Shown here: piece by piece, positions 1 through 8,596 of the stretch
How positions within the stretch are numbered: position 1 is the stretch's first letter
Layout of the letters: each line of letters opens with the position of its first letter
NCBI GenBank assembly: GCA_037190485.1
Contig: JBBCJB010000025.1
Coordinates: 62,001-126,000 of the forward strand
Reading direction: 5' to 3'
Source: Parapedobacter sp037190485
GTDB taxonomy: Bacteria > Bacteroidota > Bacteroidia > Sphingobacteriales > Sphingobacteriaceae
DNA: 64,000 nt
Position numbers and translations under genes: made by a program
Notes under the pieces: generated by a model
What the model was told of the DNA's origin: nothing
Seen by the model: the letters and a program-made list of their open reading frames with translations, nothing else
Database searches by the model: none

Positions 1-83
1 CGCGTAACCGGCCGAACCGGCATCCAGGCCATGCCGCAGGCAAGTGGGATAAACAAGAATACGAACAATTAATCCATTGAAGC

Positions 84-365
84 ATGAACAGGAAAGTGTT
101 CAAAGCGGTAGGCATCTTGGGCCTCGCGATCGCGGCTTTCGCCGCACCACGTTTCACGACCAAGGCAAACGTGAAGCAGTCAGATACCTATTGGTTGATT
201 TTCAGCAATTCGAGCTGGACGCAATTTACAGGGCAGGGCTACACCTGTACGGGAGCGCCCGGTCCGTGCCTGATGCGTTTTACGGATGGGAAGACGCCCG
301 CAGACGGGTTGGAGCATGGCATCCCTGAAGGTGGGGAAGAAGGCTATGCGGTATTGACCCCGTAA
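84..365 (+). CDS. small exported protein, DUF6520-like
   Basis: A 93-residue protein with a clear signal peptide (MNRKVFKAVGILGLAIAAFA, likely cleaved near residue 20-28). The mature part of about 65 residues has two cysteines (YTCTGAPGPC) and ends in an acidic Gly-rich tail. Size, signal peptide and Cys spacing resemble the small Bacteroidota exported proteins filed as DUF6520, whose function is unknown. It is followed by a perfect palindrome that separates it from the convergent susD. An overlapping frame at 77-328 is Arg-rich and rejected. The family assignment is tentative; that it is an exported small protein is more secure. Confidence 0.65.
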   Translation: MNRKVFKAVGILGLAIAAFAAPRFTTKANVKQSDTYWLIFSNSSWTQFTGQGYTCTGAPGPCLMRFTDGKTPADGLEHGIPEGGEEGYAVLTP

Positions 366-400
366 GGTAAGCGAATCTCAACGAGTAGCGAATACATGAA

Positions 401-426
401 CGGGCCCCGGCGATCGCCGGGGCCCG
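401..426. terminator. 26-bp perfect palindrome between convergent genes
   Basis: A 13-bp self-complementary arm (CGGGCCCCGGCGA and its exact complement) with no spacer lies between the stop at 365 and the convergent susD stop at 457. The strong GC stem suits a bidirectional terminator. T tracts on either side are weak (GGCTTTTAGG on the plus side), so efficiency is uncertain. Confidence 0.6.
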
Positions 427-456
427 TATGGCTTTTAGGGTGTTGTGCCCAACACG

Positions 457-1821
457 CTATCGCGGGTTCTGTTGCAGCCCGAATACCTCTACGTCCATTT
501 GCGGAAGCGGGAACACATAACGCGGAGAGCCCGGGGCCAGGGTATAGGTCTCTCCGTTAAGCGCGCGGGTAATGACCGTCTCCCTGCCCGACTCGCGGTT
601 AAGCCGCCGCAGGTCCGTCCACCGAAGGCCGCGGCCAACCAGCTCCTTCCTCCGCTCGGCCAACACTAATCCCAATACATCCGGTACCCTATCGATCGAA
701 TAGGGCGTGAAGCGATCGGTTTCATGGCGATAAACCAGCAGGCTGTTGAGCGTGGCGAGCGCAGCCTCCCGTCTGTCCGCCCGGGCAAGCGATTCGGCTT
801 TGATCAGTAATAGCTCGTCCGTTGCCGGACCACAGAACCACCGGACATTGCCCGTGTAGTTACCGCGGTAATTGATCAGGCCGGCGTTATTGGTGGTAAA
901 GAACAATGATTTCCGTAAATCCCCGTCTGCATAGAGGCCATACCGTTCGTCGGTGGGCGAAACGGCCGTCGACGATTGGAAGCCGTAGGTATGCAAGGTG
1001 TAATATTGGATGACTTCCTCGTTACCATGCGGCAGGATAACCGGCATGGGTCGCGCCAGTCCGCCGTTGAGTGTCCGGAAATCCAGTAAGCCACCGTGCA
1101 GGGCCAGCGCTTCTTCGGCGTACCGAAGCGCCTCGTCGTGCCGGTTGGTGCTTTGGTAGGCCCGGGCAAGGATGGACAGGGCCGCGGCACGGGTGGGACG
1201 GGTTTTGAAGGCGGCCGAATTCGGCAACAGTGCAGCCGCGCCATGCAGATCGGCAAGGATCTGCCGGTAAGTGCCAGCCACCGTGCCGCGAACCGACGGG
1301 ATATTCACATCGGCTTCCAGCCGGATCGGTATACCCGGAAGCGTGCCGTCTTGTTCGGCCAGGAAAGGGGCGCAGAACAGCTGGGCCAGGTTATAAAAAC
1401 CGAAACCCCGGTGGAACAACGCTTCGCCTTTGATACGGCGGTATTCAAGTGCGTTTGCAGCGGAGTCCACGCTGGCAAGGCCATCCAGAACCACGTTCGC
1501 ATAGAATACCTGGGCGTATGGTTTGTTCCAGTCCAAGGAGCGCTGGCCTTCGTCCACGTCGTCGGCCCAGGTGTAGCTGTTCCGTTCTTGGGGGTTGATC
1601 AAGCTGGCCCAGCCCGCATCGGTGATCTGCCACTCGTCGGCCGCGATACCCACCATACCGGTAGCGAAATTGAATGTATTGGTGTTGTCTAGCAGTGCGG
1701 TGAAATCACTCAGGGTCTTCGGGACAAGCAGGGCTTGATCCGGTTTGGCGTCGAGCAACGCTTGGTGGCAACCAGCCCACAGCCAACTTGCGAATACGGG
1801 GATGAAAAAATGTCGTTTCAT
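457..1821 (-). CDS. SusD/RagB-family nutrient-binding lipoprotein
   Basis: A 454-residue surface glycan- or peptide-binding lipoprotein that would sit on its SusC partner at the outer membrane. A signal peptide ends in a lipobox (LWAGC, Cys18). A TPR-like helix (KGEALFHRGFGFYNLAQLF) and the C-terminal SusD hallmarks (ERRKELVGRGLRWTDLRR, then YVFPLP) are visible. It starts 11 nt after the upstream susC stop, so the two are co-transcribed. At 454 residues it is shorter than the other SusD proteins here. No carbohydrate enzyme lies next to it, so the ligand cannot be guessed; the linked thioredoxin-fold protein may hint at a peptide or metal-complex cargo. Confidence 0.9.
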   Translation of the reverse strand: MKRHFFIPVFASWLWAGCHQALLDAKPDQALLVPKTLSDFTALLDNTNTFNFATGMVGIAADEWQITDAGWASLINPQERNSYTWADDVDEGQRSLDWNKPYAQVFYANVVLDGLASVDSAANALEYRRIKGEALFHRGFGFYNLAQLFCAPFLAEQDGTLPGIPIRLEADVNIPSVRGTVAGTYRQILADLHGAAALLPNSAAFKTRPTRAAALSILARAYQSTNRHDEALRYAEEALALHGGLLDFRTLNGGLARPMPVILPHGNEEVIQYYTLHTYGFQSSTAVSPTDERYGLYADGDLRKSLFFTTNNAGLINYRGNYTGNVRWFCGPATDELLLIKAESLARADRREAALATLNSLLVYRHETDRFTPYSIDRVPDVLGLVLAERRKELVGRGLRWTDLRRLNRESGRETVITRALNGETYTLAPGSPRYVFPLPQMDVEVFGLQQNPR

Positions 1822-1832
1822 GAAAATCAGGA

Positions 1833-4800
1833 TTAAAAATTACATTGTATGCCGAAAGCGAAGGTGCGCATGGGTAGGTAGTCTGCCCGGTGATGATCGG
1901 GGTCCAATGGCCCGTCGTATGCCTTCCAGATTACGCCCAAGTTGTTGGCGTAGCCATAGGCTTGCAGGTTGGCCAGCCCGAAGCGGGAGACGATGGACGA
2001 AGGCAGTCCGTAGCCGATCCGCACGTCCTGCAGCCGGAAGTGGTCTGCACGCTTCACCGATGTGCCTCCGTACGCATAGAGGTTGTCGCGATTGGCGTTG
2101 GGTGTCGAGGGGGCCGAAGGCACCTGGGTGTGCCGTTCGTCGCCCGGTTGCTGCCAGCGGTGGGCGTAATCGCCGTAGCGCCAGCCTTTGCCTTGCATCA
2201 CCTCATTATACAGGATGCCCTGTTGGCGGAAGTAATAACCCAACCGATAGCTGATGTTGAGCGATAGCGACCATGGGCCGTAACCGAAGGTATTGCGCAA
2301 GGCACCGAAATGCTGGGGTCGCGCCGGACCGTGATACCGCATATTGCCGACCGTAACACCGGCCATGATGGCCGTGTAGTCCGTGCTGGGCTGGCCATCC
2401 AGCAATCCCATAGGGTTGCCGGTTTCCGGATCCAAGCCGTGGAACGGATAACTGTAGAGGCCATAGAGCGGTTTGCCCGCCAGCGGATAAAGTCCTTCGT
2501 TGCCCAGCGTGATGTAATTGCTCGGTAGGGCGAAGGTTTCGTAGGTCGTAACCCGCTCGCGCAGCCAACTGTAAAGAACGTGCGTTTGCCACGATAGCGC
2601 ACCGGTGAGGTTTCGGCTATTTAGGCCGACATCTGCACCCACGCCGCGTGTGTTGGCCGTATTTCCGGTAAAGTTGCTGATGCCGGTGGATGGGGGATAG
2701 GGTATCTCGCCGATGAGATCGACGCCGCTCTTTCTATAGAAGTCAACGGTACCGTCGATCCGTCGGCTCCGGGTGACAACAAAGTTGACGCCGGCCTGGG
2801 CAATGCGCACCTGTTCCCAGCGGAGCTCCGGGTTGGGCGGATTGCGGATCTGCGCGGAAACCTGTTGGATGAGCGATACGATAGGCGCGCTGAAGGCGGC
2901 GGTGGTGTAGGCCGACATCGTTTTGCTGATGTTGCCCGTATGGCCGTAGCTGAGCCGTAGCCGAAGTTCGGGCAACCAGGACGCTTGGTAGAACGTTTCG
3001 TCGGAAACCGACCAGGCTGCGCCTGCCGACCACAACGGCACGCCCTTCTGGTTGGTGTTGACGCCAAAGAGGTTGCTTTGGTCAAGCCTTGCGCTGCCGG
3101 ATAGCGTATACCGCTGCAGTAGTCGGTAGCTCCCGTTGGCATAGTAAGACAGGTAATTGTCGCGCGTGATGCGTTCGCTTTGCCCCGACGGGATGGCCAG
3201 GCGCCGGGCTTGTACCTGGAACTGCGGATAGGTGGTTACGAGGTCTACCAGGGCCGAGGTGGCATGCGCTTCGTCGTAGCCGTAGTAGCGGAATCCGTTG
3301 CTGGTGTTGGTTTGCTCATGCCGTTCGTAACCTGCCAGCACATCGATTGCGTGGCGCTGCAAACCCCAATTCCGCTTATAATGCAACTGTGCTCGAAATT
3401 GATGGCTCTGCATGCTAGATTGACCCATGTCCACGATGGCACCCATCGGGATGGCGCGTGTGTACACGCCGTTGCCGACCTGCGTGAAACGGTTGACCAG
3501 GTCGCGCGTGAAGTAGCTTTCCGTACTATTGGTATTGCGAGATAGCGCCGTTGTGCGGCCGTATTGATAAACCGCCTTGGCCTCCAGGCCGTCTAACAAG
3601 GTATAGTCCAACCCGGTCTGGATACGGTAGTCGGTTTGCGTTTGCCGGTTGTCGGCCAACGCCAGTTCGTCAAGCGGACGGTATTGCCAGTCGAGCAGTC
3701 CCTGCACGGTGGATAAGTAGGTGCTGCGGTAATCGCGCGTGATGGGCAATGCCCGGCCTTGGTCGTCCGCCAGGCGTGTGTAGGGGATGATGGTTTGCAG
3801 GTCGCCAGCGACCATCCCGGTGTTGGCGATGCCATTGTTGTCGTTCCGGTCGGCAATTCGCTTCGTGTACCACAGATTGTTGTGCAAGGCCAGCCGGTTC
3901 GATAGGACATAAAGGGAATGATTGGCCTGCAGGTTGAACCGTTGCTGCAGCTGGCCCACCAATTCCGATGGCATGTGGTCATACCCTGTGGAAAGGTAAT
4001 AGCGTTGTCGCTCCGAGCCGCCGCGTATGCTCAGGGCATATTGTTGCGTGTAAGTGGGCCGATATAGGTGTTGCTCGGCCTCGCTGCGGATGTCGTATCC
4101 GCGCAATACATCCAGTTCGTGCAACAGCGTGGCGCTGTCGATAAGGCCATCCCGCTGGGCGATGAAGAGTTCTACGGCCGGACTGAGCGGTGTGCGGGCC
4201 GTTGCGCTTTCCGTGTTCCGGTAGATGCCCCGGTCGAACAATTCGCGTTCCAGGGCGATGAAGTCGCCCGACGAAATGCGGGGTTGATAATGGAGATCGG
4301 GCCGACCAGCGTAAGTGGTATTGGTATTGAACGCGACTTGTGGTTCGCCGGGGCCTCCCTTTTTCGTGGTGATGACGATGACGCCATTGCCTGCGCGGGC
4401 ACCCCAGATGGCCGCGGCCGCTGCATCCTTCAGCACGGTGATGCTGGCTACATCATTAGGGTTGATGTTGTCGATGTCTCCGGTATACGGAAAGTTGTCC
4501 ACCACGATGAGCGGTTCGGCATTGGCAGCCAATGTGGCCTGTCCGCGGATGCTGATGGCACTGCGGGAACCACGGTTGCGGTTGAAAGCCAGCCCCGGGG
4601 TGACGTCTTCCAGCCGGCTAAGGATATCGGGGCCTACCCTGCGGTTCAGCAATGCACTGTCCAGGTGCACCACCGAGCCGGTGCTCTCCCGAAGCCGGAG
4701 GCGTTGGTAGCCGGTGGCGATGACGACTTCATCCAAGGCTACGGTGTCTTTACGGAACCTGGCGATGGTGTCTGGCTGCGCGGCCAATGATTGGGCACCC

Positions 4801-4841
4801 AATAGCAAGCAACAAACGAGCAATAGGTAAAGCGGTCTCAT
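1833..4841 (-). CDS. SusC/RagA-family TonB-dependent outer-membrane transporter, short form
   Basis: A 1002-residue TonB-dependent transporter importing the ligand captured by the adjacent SusD. After a signal peptide of about 21 residues (LLLGAQSLAAQ) it goes almost directly into the TonB-box and plug region (DEVVIATGYQ, then SAISIRGQATL and LIVVDNFPYTGDIDNINPND). It therefore lacks both the STN domain and the carboxypeptidase-regulatory-like domain found in the three other SusC proteins of this window. The barrel ends in the expected aromatic C-terminus (FAFGIQCNF). Its start codon overlaps the tlpA-like stop (ATGA), so translation is probably coupled. Absence of STN agrees with the absence of a sigma/FecR pair at this locus. 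Confidence 0.92.
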   Translation of the reverse strand: MRPLYLLLVCCLLLGAQSLAAQPDTIARFRKDTVALDEVVIATGYQRLRLRESTGSVVHLDSALLNRRVGPDILSRLEDVTPGLAFNRNRGSRSAISIRGQATLAANAEPLIVVDNFPYTGDIDNINPNDVASITVLKDAAAAAIWGARAGNGVIVITTKKGGPGEPQVAFNTNTTYAGRPDLHYQPRISSGDFIALERELFDRGIYRNTESATARTPLSPAVELFIAQRDGLIDSATLLHELDVLRGYDIRSEAEQHLYRPTYTQQYALSIRGGSERQRYYLSTGYDHMPSELVGQLQQRFNLQANHSLYVLSNRLALHNNLWYTKRIADRNDNNGIANTGMVAGDLQTIIPYTRLADDQGRALPITRDYRSTYLSTVQGLLDWQYRPLDELALADNRQTQTDYRIQTGLDYTLLDGLEAKAVYQYGRTTALSRNTNSTESYFTRDLVNRFTQVGNGVYTRAIPMGAIVDMGQSSMQSHQFRAQLHYKRNWGLQRHAIDVLAGYERHEQTNTSNGFRYYGYDEAHATSALVDLVTTYPQFQVQARRLAIPSGQSERITRDNYLSYYANGSYRLLQRYTLSGSARLDQSNLFGVNTNQKGVPLWSAGAAWSVSDETFYQASWLPELRLRLSYGHTGNISKTMSAYTTAAFSAPIVSLIQQVSAQIRNPPNPELRWEQVRIAQAGVNFVVTRSRRIDGTVDFYRKSGVDLIGEIPYPPSTGISNFTGNTANTRGVGADVGLNSRNLTGALSWQTHVLYSWLRERVTTYETFALPSNYITLGNEGLYPLAGKPLYGLYSYPFHGLDPETGNPMGLLDGQPSTDYTAIMAGVTVGNMRYHGPARPQHFGALRNTFGYGPWSLSLNISYRLGYYFRQQGILYNEVMQGKGWRYGDYAHRWQQPGDERHTQVPSAPSTPNANRDNLYAYGGTSVKRADHFRLQDVRIGYGLPSSIVSRFGLANLQAYGYANNLGVIWKAYDGPLDPDHHRADYLPMRTFAFGIQCNF

Positions 4842-6184
4842 GGCTGCACCTCCCGATCATAGACCATCAATACCTTGATAGTGCGTGGCTGTACGGTGAG
4901 CGCGAGGTCATAGCGCGCCAGTTCGCGATTGATGGCCTCCACGTCGTCCAATGGCGCATCGATGGCGAGGTCTACGGCGCCGCTGTAGGCGGTCTCGTCG
5001 ACAATCGGCGTATCGAGGTGGGCGAGGTGTTTAAGCCCCAGTGCGTTGGCGAAGAGGCGCAGGCCACCGGGACGATTGCTGATCGTGAAGCCCGTGAAGC
5101 CGAGTTCCAAGGCAGGCGTGCCGCCTTTGCTGCGAAACAATTCGCGGTCGCTGGTGCGATGGAGTACCAGGCAATCATGGGTCGAGTCTTCCAGCGCGAC
5201 GCGGTAGTCGGTGAAATAGGCATCCAGTTGTTGGCGAACGATGGAGGTAGCTTGCGAAGCCATGTGGTTGGGCAGGATGAGTTCGTAACAGTAGCCGTGT
5301 TCGCTGAGCCAATCGGTGTACTCCTGACCCCGTGCCCACCGGATGAGTTTGTCGGGTTCTTTTACCTTGAGGATGGTACGGTTCCAGCCAAGGGGCTGGA
5401 AGTCATCGGCTACGAGTTGGTACATGCGCACCATATAGAGGTTACGGAAGGTGATGCGCCGGTAAGGCAGGGTGTCGCGCACACCGACGAGGGTTTGGTG
5501 GTAGCCGCTGCCCAAACCCGGTTTGTACGGCGTAAAAACCGTGTGCATGATCATGGGGCCTTGGGGGCCAGCCGTGGGCCTTGGATTGAATAGCGGTGTA
5601 TAACGGTCATAGGGATAGTCCGGTACGGTGGCCTTGGTGGCCAATTCGGTGTCGCTTCTTGACAGGATGCGTTCAACATTTGCCGCGTTTACCACATCCG
5701 GATCCGTGATGGCACGCACAACAGGTTTACCGAATCTATCCACGGCAATCCATACATAATGCGGGATCGTTGTGTGGGGGAAGAATCGATTGAGTAGGGT
5801 GTCTCCGGCTAGGGCCGGGTAATCGTACCGGAGGCCCCGTTGCTTTTCCAACCGTTCCAGAAATGGCGTGGCCACGCTATCGGGTTGGTACGTGACCGCT
5901 ACGACCTGCAGTTTGCCCGCGAAGGCCCGCTGTAAACTGTCCATCTTGGGGAGCATGGCGATGCAGGGGCTGCACCACGTGGCCCAGAAATCGAGGATGA
6001 CCAGTTGGTTTTCGTAGTCCGAAAGGCGCTTATTGCCCAGTTGGAGGTTGGGCACCGTGTCGCCCACCGTGAGCGGAAAAATGGAGTCTTGCCGTGTATA
6101 TGCACTGGCTGGCAGCCGACCGGCGGTAACCGAAAGCGATGTGCATAGCACGGCCATGATGAATAACGTTGTTTTTTTATTCAT
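4838..6184 (-). CDS. TlpA-like thioredoxin-fold protein with C-terminal extension
   Basis: A 448-residue exported protein. A signal peptide (first ~25 residues) precedes a thioredoxin-like domain (about 38-175) with the active site WATWCSPC (Cys71, Cys74), as in TlpA/ResA periplasmic thiol-disulfide oxidoreductases. The remaining ~260 residues form a separate domain. Its end (VDETAYSGAVDLAID, then ALTVQPRTIKVLMVYD) loosely resembles the DUF3738/TIGR03435 C-terminus, but this is a weak match. It is first in a three-gene operon with susC and susD, overlapping susC by 4 nt. The role in that operon is not known to me; reduction or release of a thiol- or metal-containing substrate is only a guess. 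Confidence 0.82.
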   Translation of the reverse strand: MNKKTTLFIMAVLCTSLSVTAGRLPASAYTRQDSIFPLTVGDTVPNLQLGNKRLSDYENQLVILDFWATWCSPCIAMLPKMDSLQRAFAGKLQVVAVTYQPDSVATPFLERLEKQRGLRYDYPALAGDTLLNRFFPHTTIPHYVWIAVDRFGKPVVRAITDPDVVNAANVERILSRSDTELATKATVPDYPYDRYTPLFNPRPTAGPQGPMIMHTVFTPYKPGLGSGYHQTLVGVRDTLPYRRITFRNLYMVRMYQLVADDFQPLGWNRTILKVKEPDKLIRWARGQEYTDWLSEHGYCYELILPNHMASQATSIVRQQLDAYFTDYRVALEDSTHDCLVLHRTSDRELFRSKGGTPALELGFTGFTISNRPGGLRLFANALGLKHLAHLDTPIVDETAYSGAVDLAIDAPLDDVEAINRELARYDLALTVQPRTIKVLMVYDREVQP

Positions 6185-6349
6185 TTGATTATTTGTTAGT
6201 TAGAAAATGCGGATGATGGTTGGTAGCGGCACAGGATATTGCGTCTGCTACATCAAATGGTTGTTGATCACAAGGTCATTCCGGTGCGCAGATGATCCGC
6301 ATGAGGGCATCCTGGAGCGGGGAGGTGACCCCGGCGTGCCGTAAACGAC

Positions 6350-6388
6350 CGGGGGCCTGCCACCGCCCTGCGGCTCGCCGGGCCCCCG
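6350..6388. repeat. GC-rich inverted repeat
   Basis: CGGGGGCC (6350-6357) is the reverse complement of GGCCCCCG (6381-6388), giving an 8-bp all-GC stem around a 23-nt loop. There is no T tract. It lies far upstream of the tlpA operon start; function unknown. Confidence 0.5.
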
Positions 6389-6495
6389 CTGGGACAGCCC
6401 GTTGTTGGCGGCCGAAGTGCCTGCATGTTTTGTTGCGAAGTCGTTTTTTTTCCATAACCAACGCTTACGATAGAGCCTTGGCTGGAAAGGGCTTA

Positions 6496-6609
6496 CTAAA
6501 AATGTGGGCCCGATCTCCTTACCGTTTCCGCCTTTTAAGTTTCTGACACCTATTAGCCCCCGGTAGTTTCGATAGAGCCCACATCTTTCCTTGTGGAAAC
6601 GCAAAGATA
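6496..6609 (-). other. structured element with a 21-codon ORF, possible leader RNA
   Basis: Read on the minus strand, a TATCTTTG box (6609-6602, matching TAnnTTTG) is followed by an A/G-rich AAGGAAAG and ATG at 6584. The ORF runs 21 codons to TAA at 6519 and would encode a strongly basic peptide starting MWALSKLPGANRCQ. The first 8 nt of the ORF (ATGTGGGC, 6584-6577) are exactly complementary to 6509-6502 downstream of its stop, which is followed by TTTT. The start codon could thus be locked in a hairpin ending in a U-rich run. Whether this is a leader peptide, a small RNA or a decayed mobile fragment cannot be decided; no good -33 box is visible. Confidence 0.35.
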
Positions 6610-6837
6610 GCGATTCACAAACAGATGCGGGCTTTGTTAACTATCGTCTCGGGCACGCCGGTGTCAGAATTGGCGAAAGAGACTCTATGCTTAAAGCCGC
6701 GAAGCTGTTAACTTCCGATATTTACAGGGGCTAAGATAATTAGAATCTTCAAGTATTGAAAATATAATTTAAAAATATGTAAATTATACTTACTTTAAAT
6801 CTGGTGCGTTTATCTAGGCTTTTGGGAACATTTGTCC

Positions 6838-7212
6838 ATGTCAAATTTCTCCGAATCGATAGGTTTGTTTGTTAAACAATTAGTTGAGAAACATAATCTT
6901 ACCCCAACGGAATTCGGAAGAAAGATTAATAAGACTTCTCAGAACGTTTTAGACATCTACAAACGTACAGCTATCGATTCCGAGCTCTTGCTCATCATAA
7001 GTAAAGAACTTAACGAAAACGTCTTTGCCTATTTCGACGAAATCGAACCCATCAAGACATTCCGTACTGCCCAAAACGCTGAATTCGACGCCCGCATCGC
7101 CACCCTCGAATCCGAGAAATCCGCATTGCAAGAAAAAGTAACGCTGCTGGAGAACCACCTGGCCGACAAACAGAAGCTGGTGGAGGCATTGGAGAAGTTG
7201 ACCGGGGGCTGA
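6838..7212 (+). CDS. helix-turn-helix protein with C-terminal coiled coil
   Basis: A 124-residue protein. Residues ~5-65 look like an XRE/Cro-type DNA-binding fold (LVEKHNLTPTEFGRKI, then KTSQNVLDIYKR). Residues ~78-122 form a predicted coiled coil (EFDARIATLESEKSALQEKV, then LLENHLADKQKLVEALEKL). The layout suggests a small dimerising DNA-binding regulator. An in-frame TTG lies two codons upstream, but ATG at 6838 is preferred. The 5' half is AT-rich compared with neighbours. Its 3' end is partly duplicated just downstream (7245-7318), and a minus-strand lipoprotein frame overlaps its last ~180 nt. Confidence 0.75.
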   Translation: MSNFSESIGLFVKQLVEKHNLTPTEFGRKINKTSQNVLDIYKRTAIDSELLLIISKELNENVFAYFDEIEPIKTFRTAQNAEFDARIATLESEKSALQEKVTLLENHLADKQKLVEALEKLTGG

Positions 7213-7928
7213 GGATTGACGCTGCACCTATCGTGGATGTAATCCCGCATTGCAAGAGAGAGTAAGACCGTTGGAGAACCTCCTAGCTGCCAAGCAGAAG
7301 CTGGTGGAGGTGTTGGAGCGTTGTCCAATTTACTTTTAATGAAAATCAAAGCAGTTTCTTCATTCTTCATAAACGGTGTTTCCTTTCCGTCTTTCTCCTT
7401 GATGAGTTCAACGGTTTCGGTCAGTATGCCTTTTTCGTAGTCGTAATGCTGTGTAATCCGAAGTTTGTTATACGGCGTAAACCTGCCAGCGTTTGGAACA
7501 TACATGGTCAGCGCTGATTTGCGGAATTCGGTGTCGGTAATTCCCGTTCCGTTACCTAATGACGAATTGACAGTTGCCTGCACTTTGTTGTCAATCAGGT
7601 TTTTGTAAGCAACCTCGAAATACATCGTTTGGTCTCTGTCGCCCGCTTTGCCATCATAGTCGGGATGGATACGATGCAGCGACTTGACAGACTTCCAATG
7701 ATTGTCGTAACGTTTCTGAACAACGTCAAATTGGTAGTCATAGCGCTCGGCTCGCAACCATTTCCCGTTTTCGTAGCGGTACGCCTTGCTGATACCATTC
7801 CAGATGATGGTGTAAGTGTCGTCCAACTCGACCGAAGTGCTAAGCGGAACCGTGACTTGCTTTGATGTGCTGCAACTTGCGAATAGCATAGCAGTGATCG
7901 TTGCAACGGAAAAGATTACTTTTTTCAT
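7029..7928 (-). CDS. unknown lipoprotein whose C-terminus reads into foreign sequence
   Basis: A 299-residue open frame. It starts with a lipoprotein signal (MKKVIFSVATITAMLFASCS, Cys19). Residues ~30-200 look like a genuine soluble domain with mixed charged and aromatic residues (YTIIWNGISKAYRYENGKWL, and RIHPDYDGKAGDRDQTMYFE). From about residue 202 (after KSKLDN) the composition changes to Pro/Ser/Ala-rich, because the frame is now antisense to the decayed duplicate and then to the last ~180 nt of the intact HTH gene. The native 3' end was therefore probably lost at about 7320, and the annotated tail is accidental. I recognise no family. The gene body is AT-richer than flanking genes, like the adjacent crp-type gene, suggesting shared foreign origin. 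Confidence 0.6.
   Translation of the reverse strand: MKKVIFSVATITAMLFASCSTSKQVTVPLSTSVELDDTYTIIWNGISKAYRYENGKWLRAERYDYQFDVVQKRYDNHWKSVKSLHRIHPDYDGKAGDRDQTMYFEVAYKNLIDNKVQATVNSSLGNGTGITDTEFRKSALTMYVPNAGRFTPYNKLRITQHYDYEKGILTETVELIKEKDGKETPFMKNEETALIFIKSKLDNAPTPPPASAWQLGGSPTVLLSLAMRDYIHDRCSVNPQPPVNFSNASTSFCLSARWFSSSVTFSCNADFSDSRVAMRASNSAFWAVRNVLMGSISSK
7245..7318 (+). pseudogene. decayed partial duplicate of the coiled-coil gene 3' end
   Basis: Gapless alignment of 7245-7318 to 7121-7194 gives about 61 of 74 identical positions, starting CCGCATTGCAAGA and including an exact CAGAAGCTGGTGGAGG block. The copy covers only the coiled-coil tail, has no start and ends abruptly against AT-rich sequence. 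It looks like the remnant of a second copy of the HTH gene truncated by a rearrangement near 7320. Confidence 0.7.
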
Positions 7929-8014
7929 TTTGAAACTTTTTAGTGAAACATTAATTTTTACACTGTAAAAGTCTCAAAGGCAAATGAGGAAGAAATTGAC
8001 AAATGTTACAATCG

Positions 8015-8596
8015 CTATTTGCCTGCAATTTTTTTTCGCAATCGGCTCAAACTTTCCCGTTCAAGCCCTAAGTATGAAGCAATGTGATAAAGCGGTATCC
8101 TGTCAAGGATATGCGGTTGGTTTTTGAGTAAATCAAGATAACGTTGTTCACCGTCTAAGAACAAAAAACTCTCAACGCGCTGGGTTGTCAGCTTATAGGA
8201 TTGTTCGGCAATCAGTCTACCAAAGCGTTCCCAGTTTTGCGATTGATTGTAGGCACTTTGCAAGGCCGATAAATTGAATGCTACGATTTCAGCGTCTTCC
8301 AATGCCTGAATGAAATAACGGCTTGGCTTGTTTTGCAAAAAGCTGTCATAGTCTGTTACAAATTCGTTTTCAAACGTGAAATGCGTATTGATTTCTTTGC
8401 CGTCCGCAAGGTAATACGTTCGGAAACAGCCTTTGTTTACAAAACCAATTTCCTTACAAACTTTTCCTTCTGTCAGAAAATACGCTTTGGCCAGGTAGTT
8501 TTTTGTTTTCAGATAGGATTCAAACAATGAGCAATCTTTTTCTGTCAGAAAAGAAACCCGTGTCAGCCAGTTTTTGAAGATTTTAAAGTCGTCCAT
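8015..8596 (-). CDS. Crp/Fnr-family transcriptional regulator
   Basis: A 193-residue regulator of the short Bacteroidota Crp type. The cyclic-nucleotide-binding-like beta roll covers about residues 25-120 (YFLTEGKVCKEIGFVNKGCF, FTFENEFVTDYDSFL). A C-terminal helix-turn-helix (IPLYHIASYLGLERESLSRL) lies at about 165-188. Such proteins often respond to unknown signals rather than cAMP, and the Arg/Glu set for cAMP binding is not evident. The gene is AT-rich compared with the rest of the window and lies upstream of the damaged lipoprotein gene on the same strand, so the two may have arrived together. Confidence 0.85.
   Translation of the reverse strand: MDDFKIFKNWLTRVSFLTEKDCSLFESYLKTKNYLAKAYFLTEGKVCKEIGFVNKGCFRTYYLADGKEINTHFTFENEFVTDYDSFLQNKPSRYFIQALEDAEIVAFNLSALQSAYNQSQNWERFGRLIAEQSYKLTTQRVESFLFLDGEQRYLDLLKNQPHILDRIPLYHIASYLGLERESLSRLRKKIAGK

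Larger units (their letters stand above)
6185..6837. other. 650-bp intergenic region without a convincing protein gene
   Basis: This gap separates the minus-strand tlpA operon from a divergent plus-strand HTH gene. It holds a GC-rich hairpin (6350-6388), a compact element with a long-range inverted repeat and a 21-codon ORF (6496-6609, minus), a 10-bp direct repeat CGATAGAGCC at 6468-6477 and 6570-6579, and an AT-rich stretch from about 6720 before the HTH gene. Arg/Pro-rich frames (6248-6604 and 6276-6461, minus) are open but look non-coding. Confidence 0.6.

Noticed and set aside
1..83. Two short frames open at the left edge, ending TAA at 70-72 and TGA at 78-80
   Set aside because: Too short to tell which, if either, is the end of a real upstream gene.
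4068..4790. 240-codon plus-strand frame inside susC
   Set aside because: Antisense shadow of a clear TonB-dependent transporter; no start signal or family features.
6248..6604. 118-codon minus-strand frame in the intergenic region
   Set aside because: Arg/Pro/Gly-rich, created by GC-rich inverted repeats; starts inside the small structured element.
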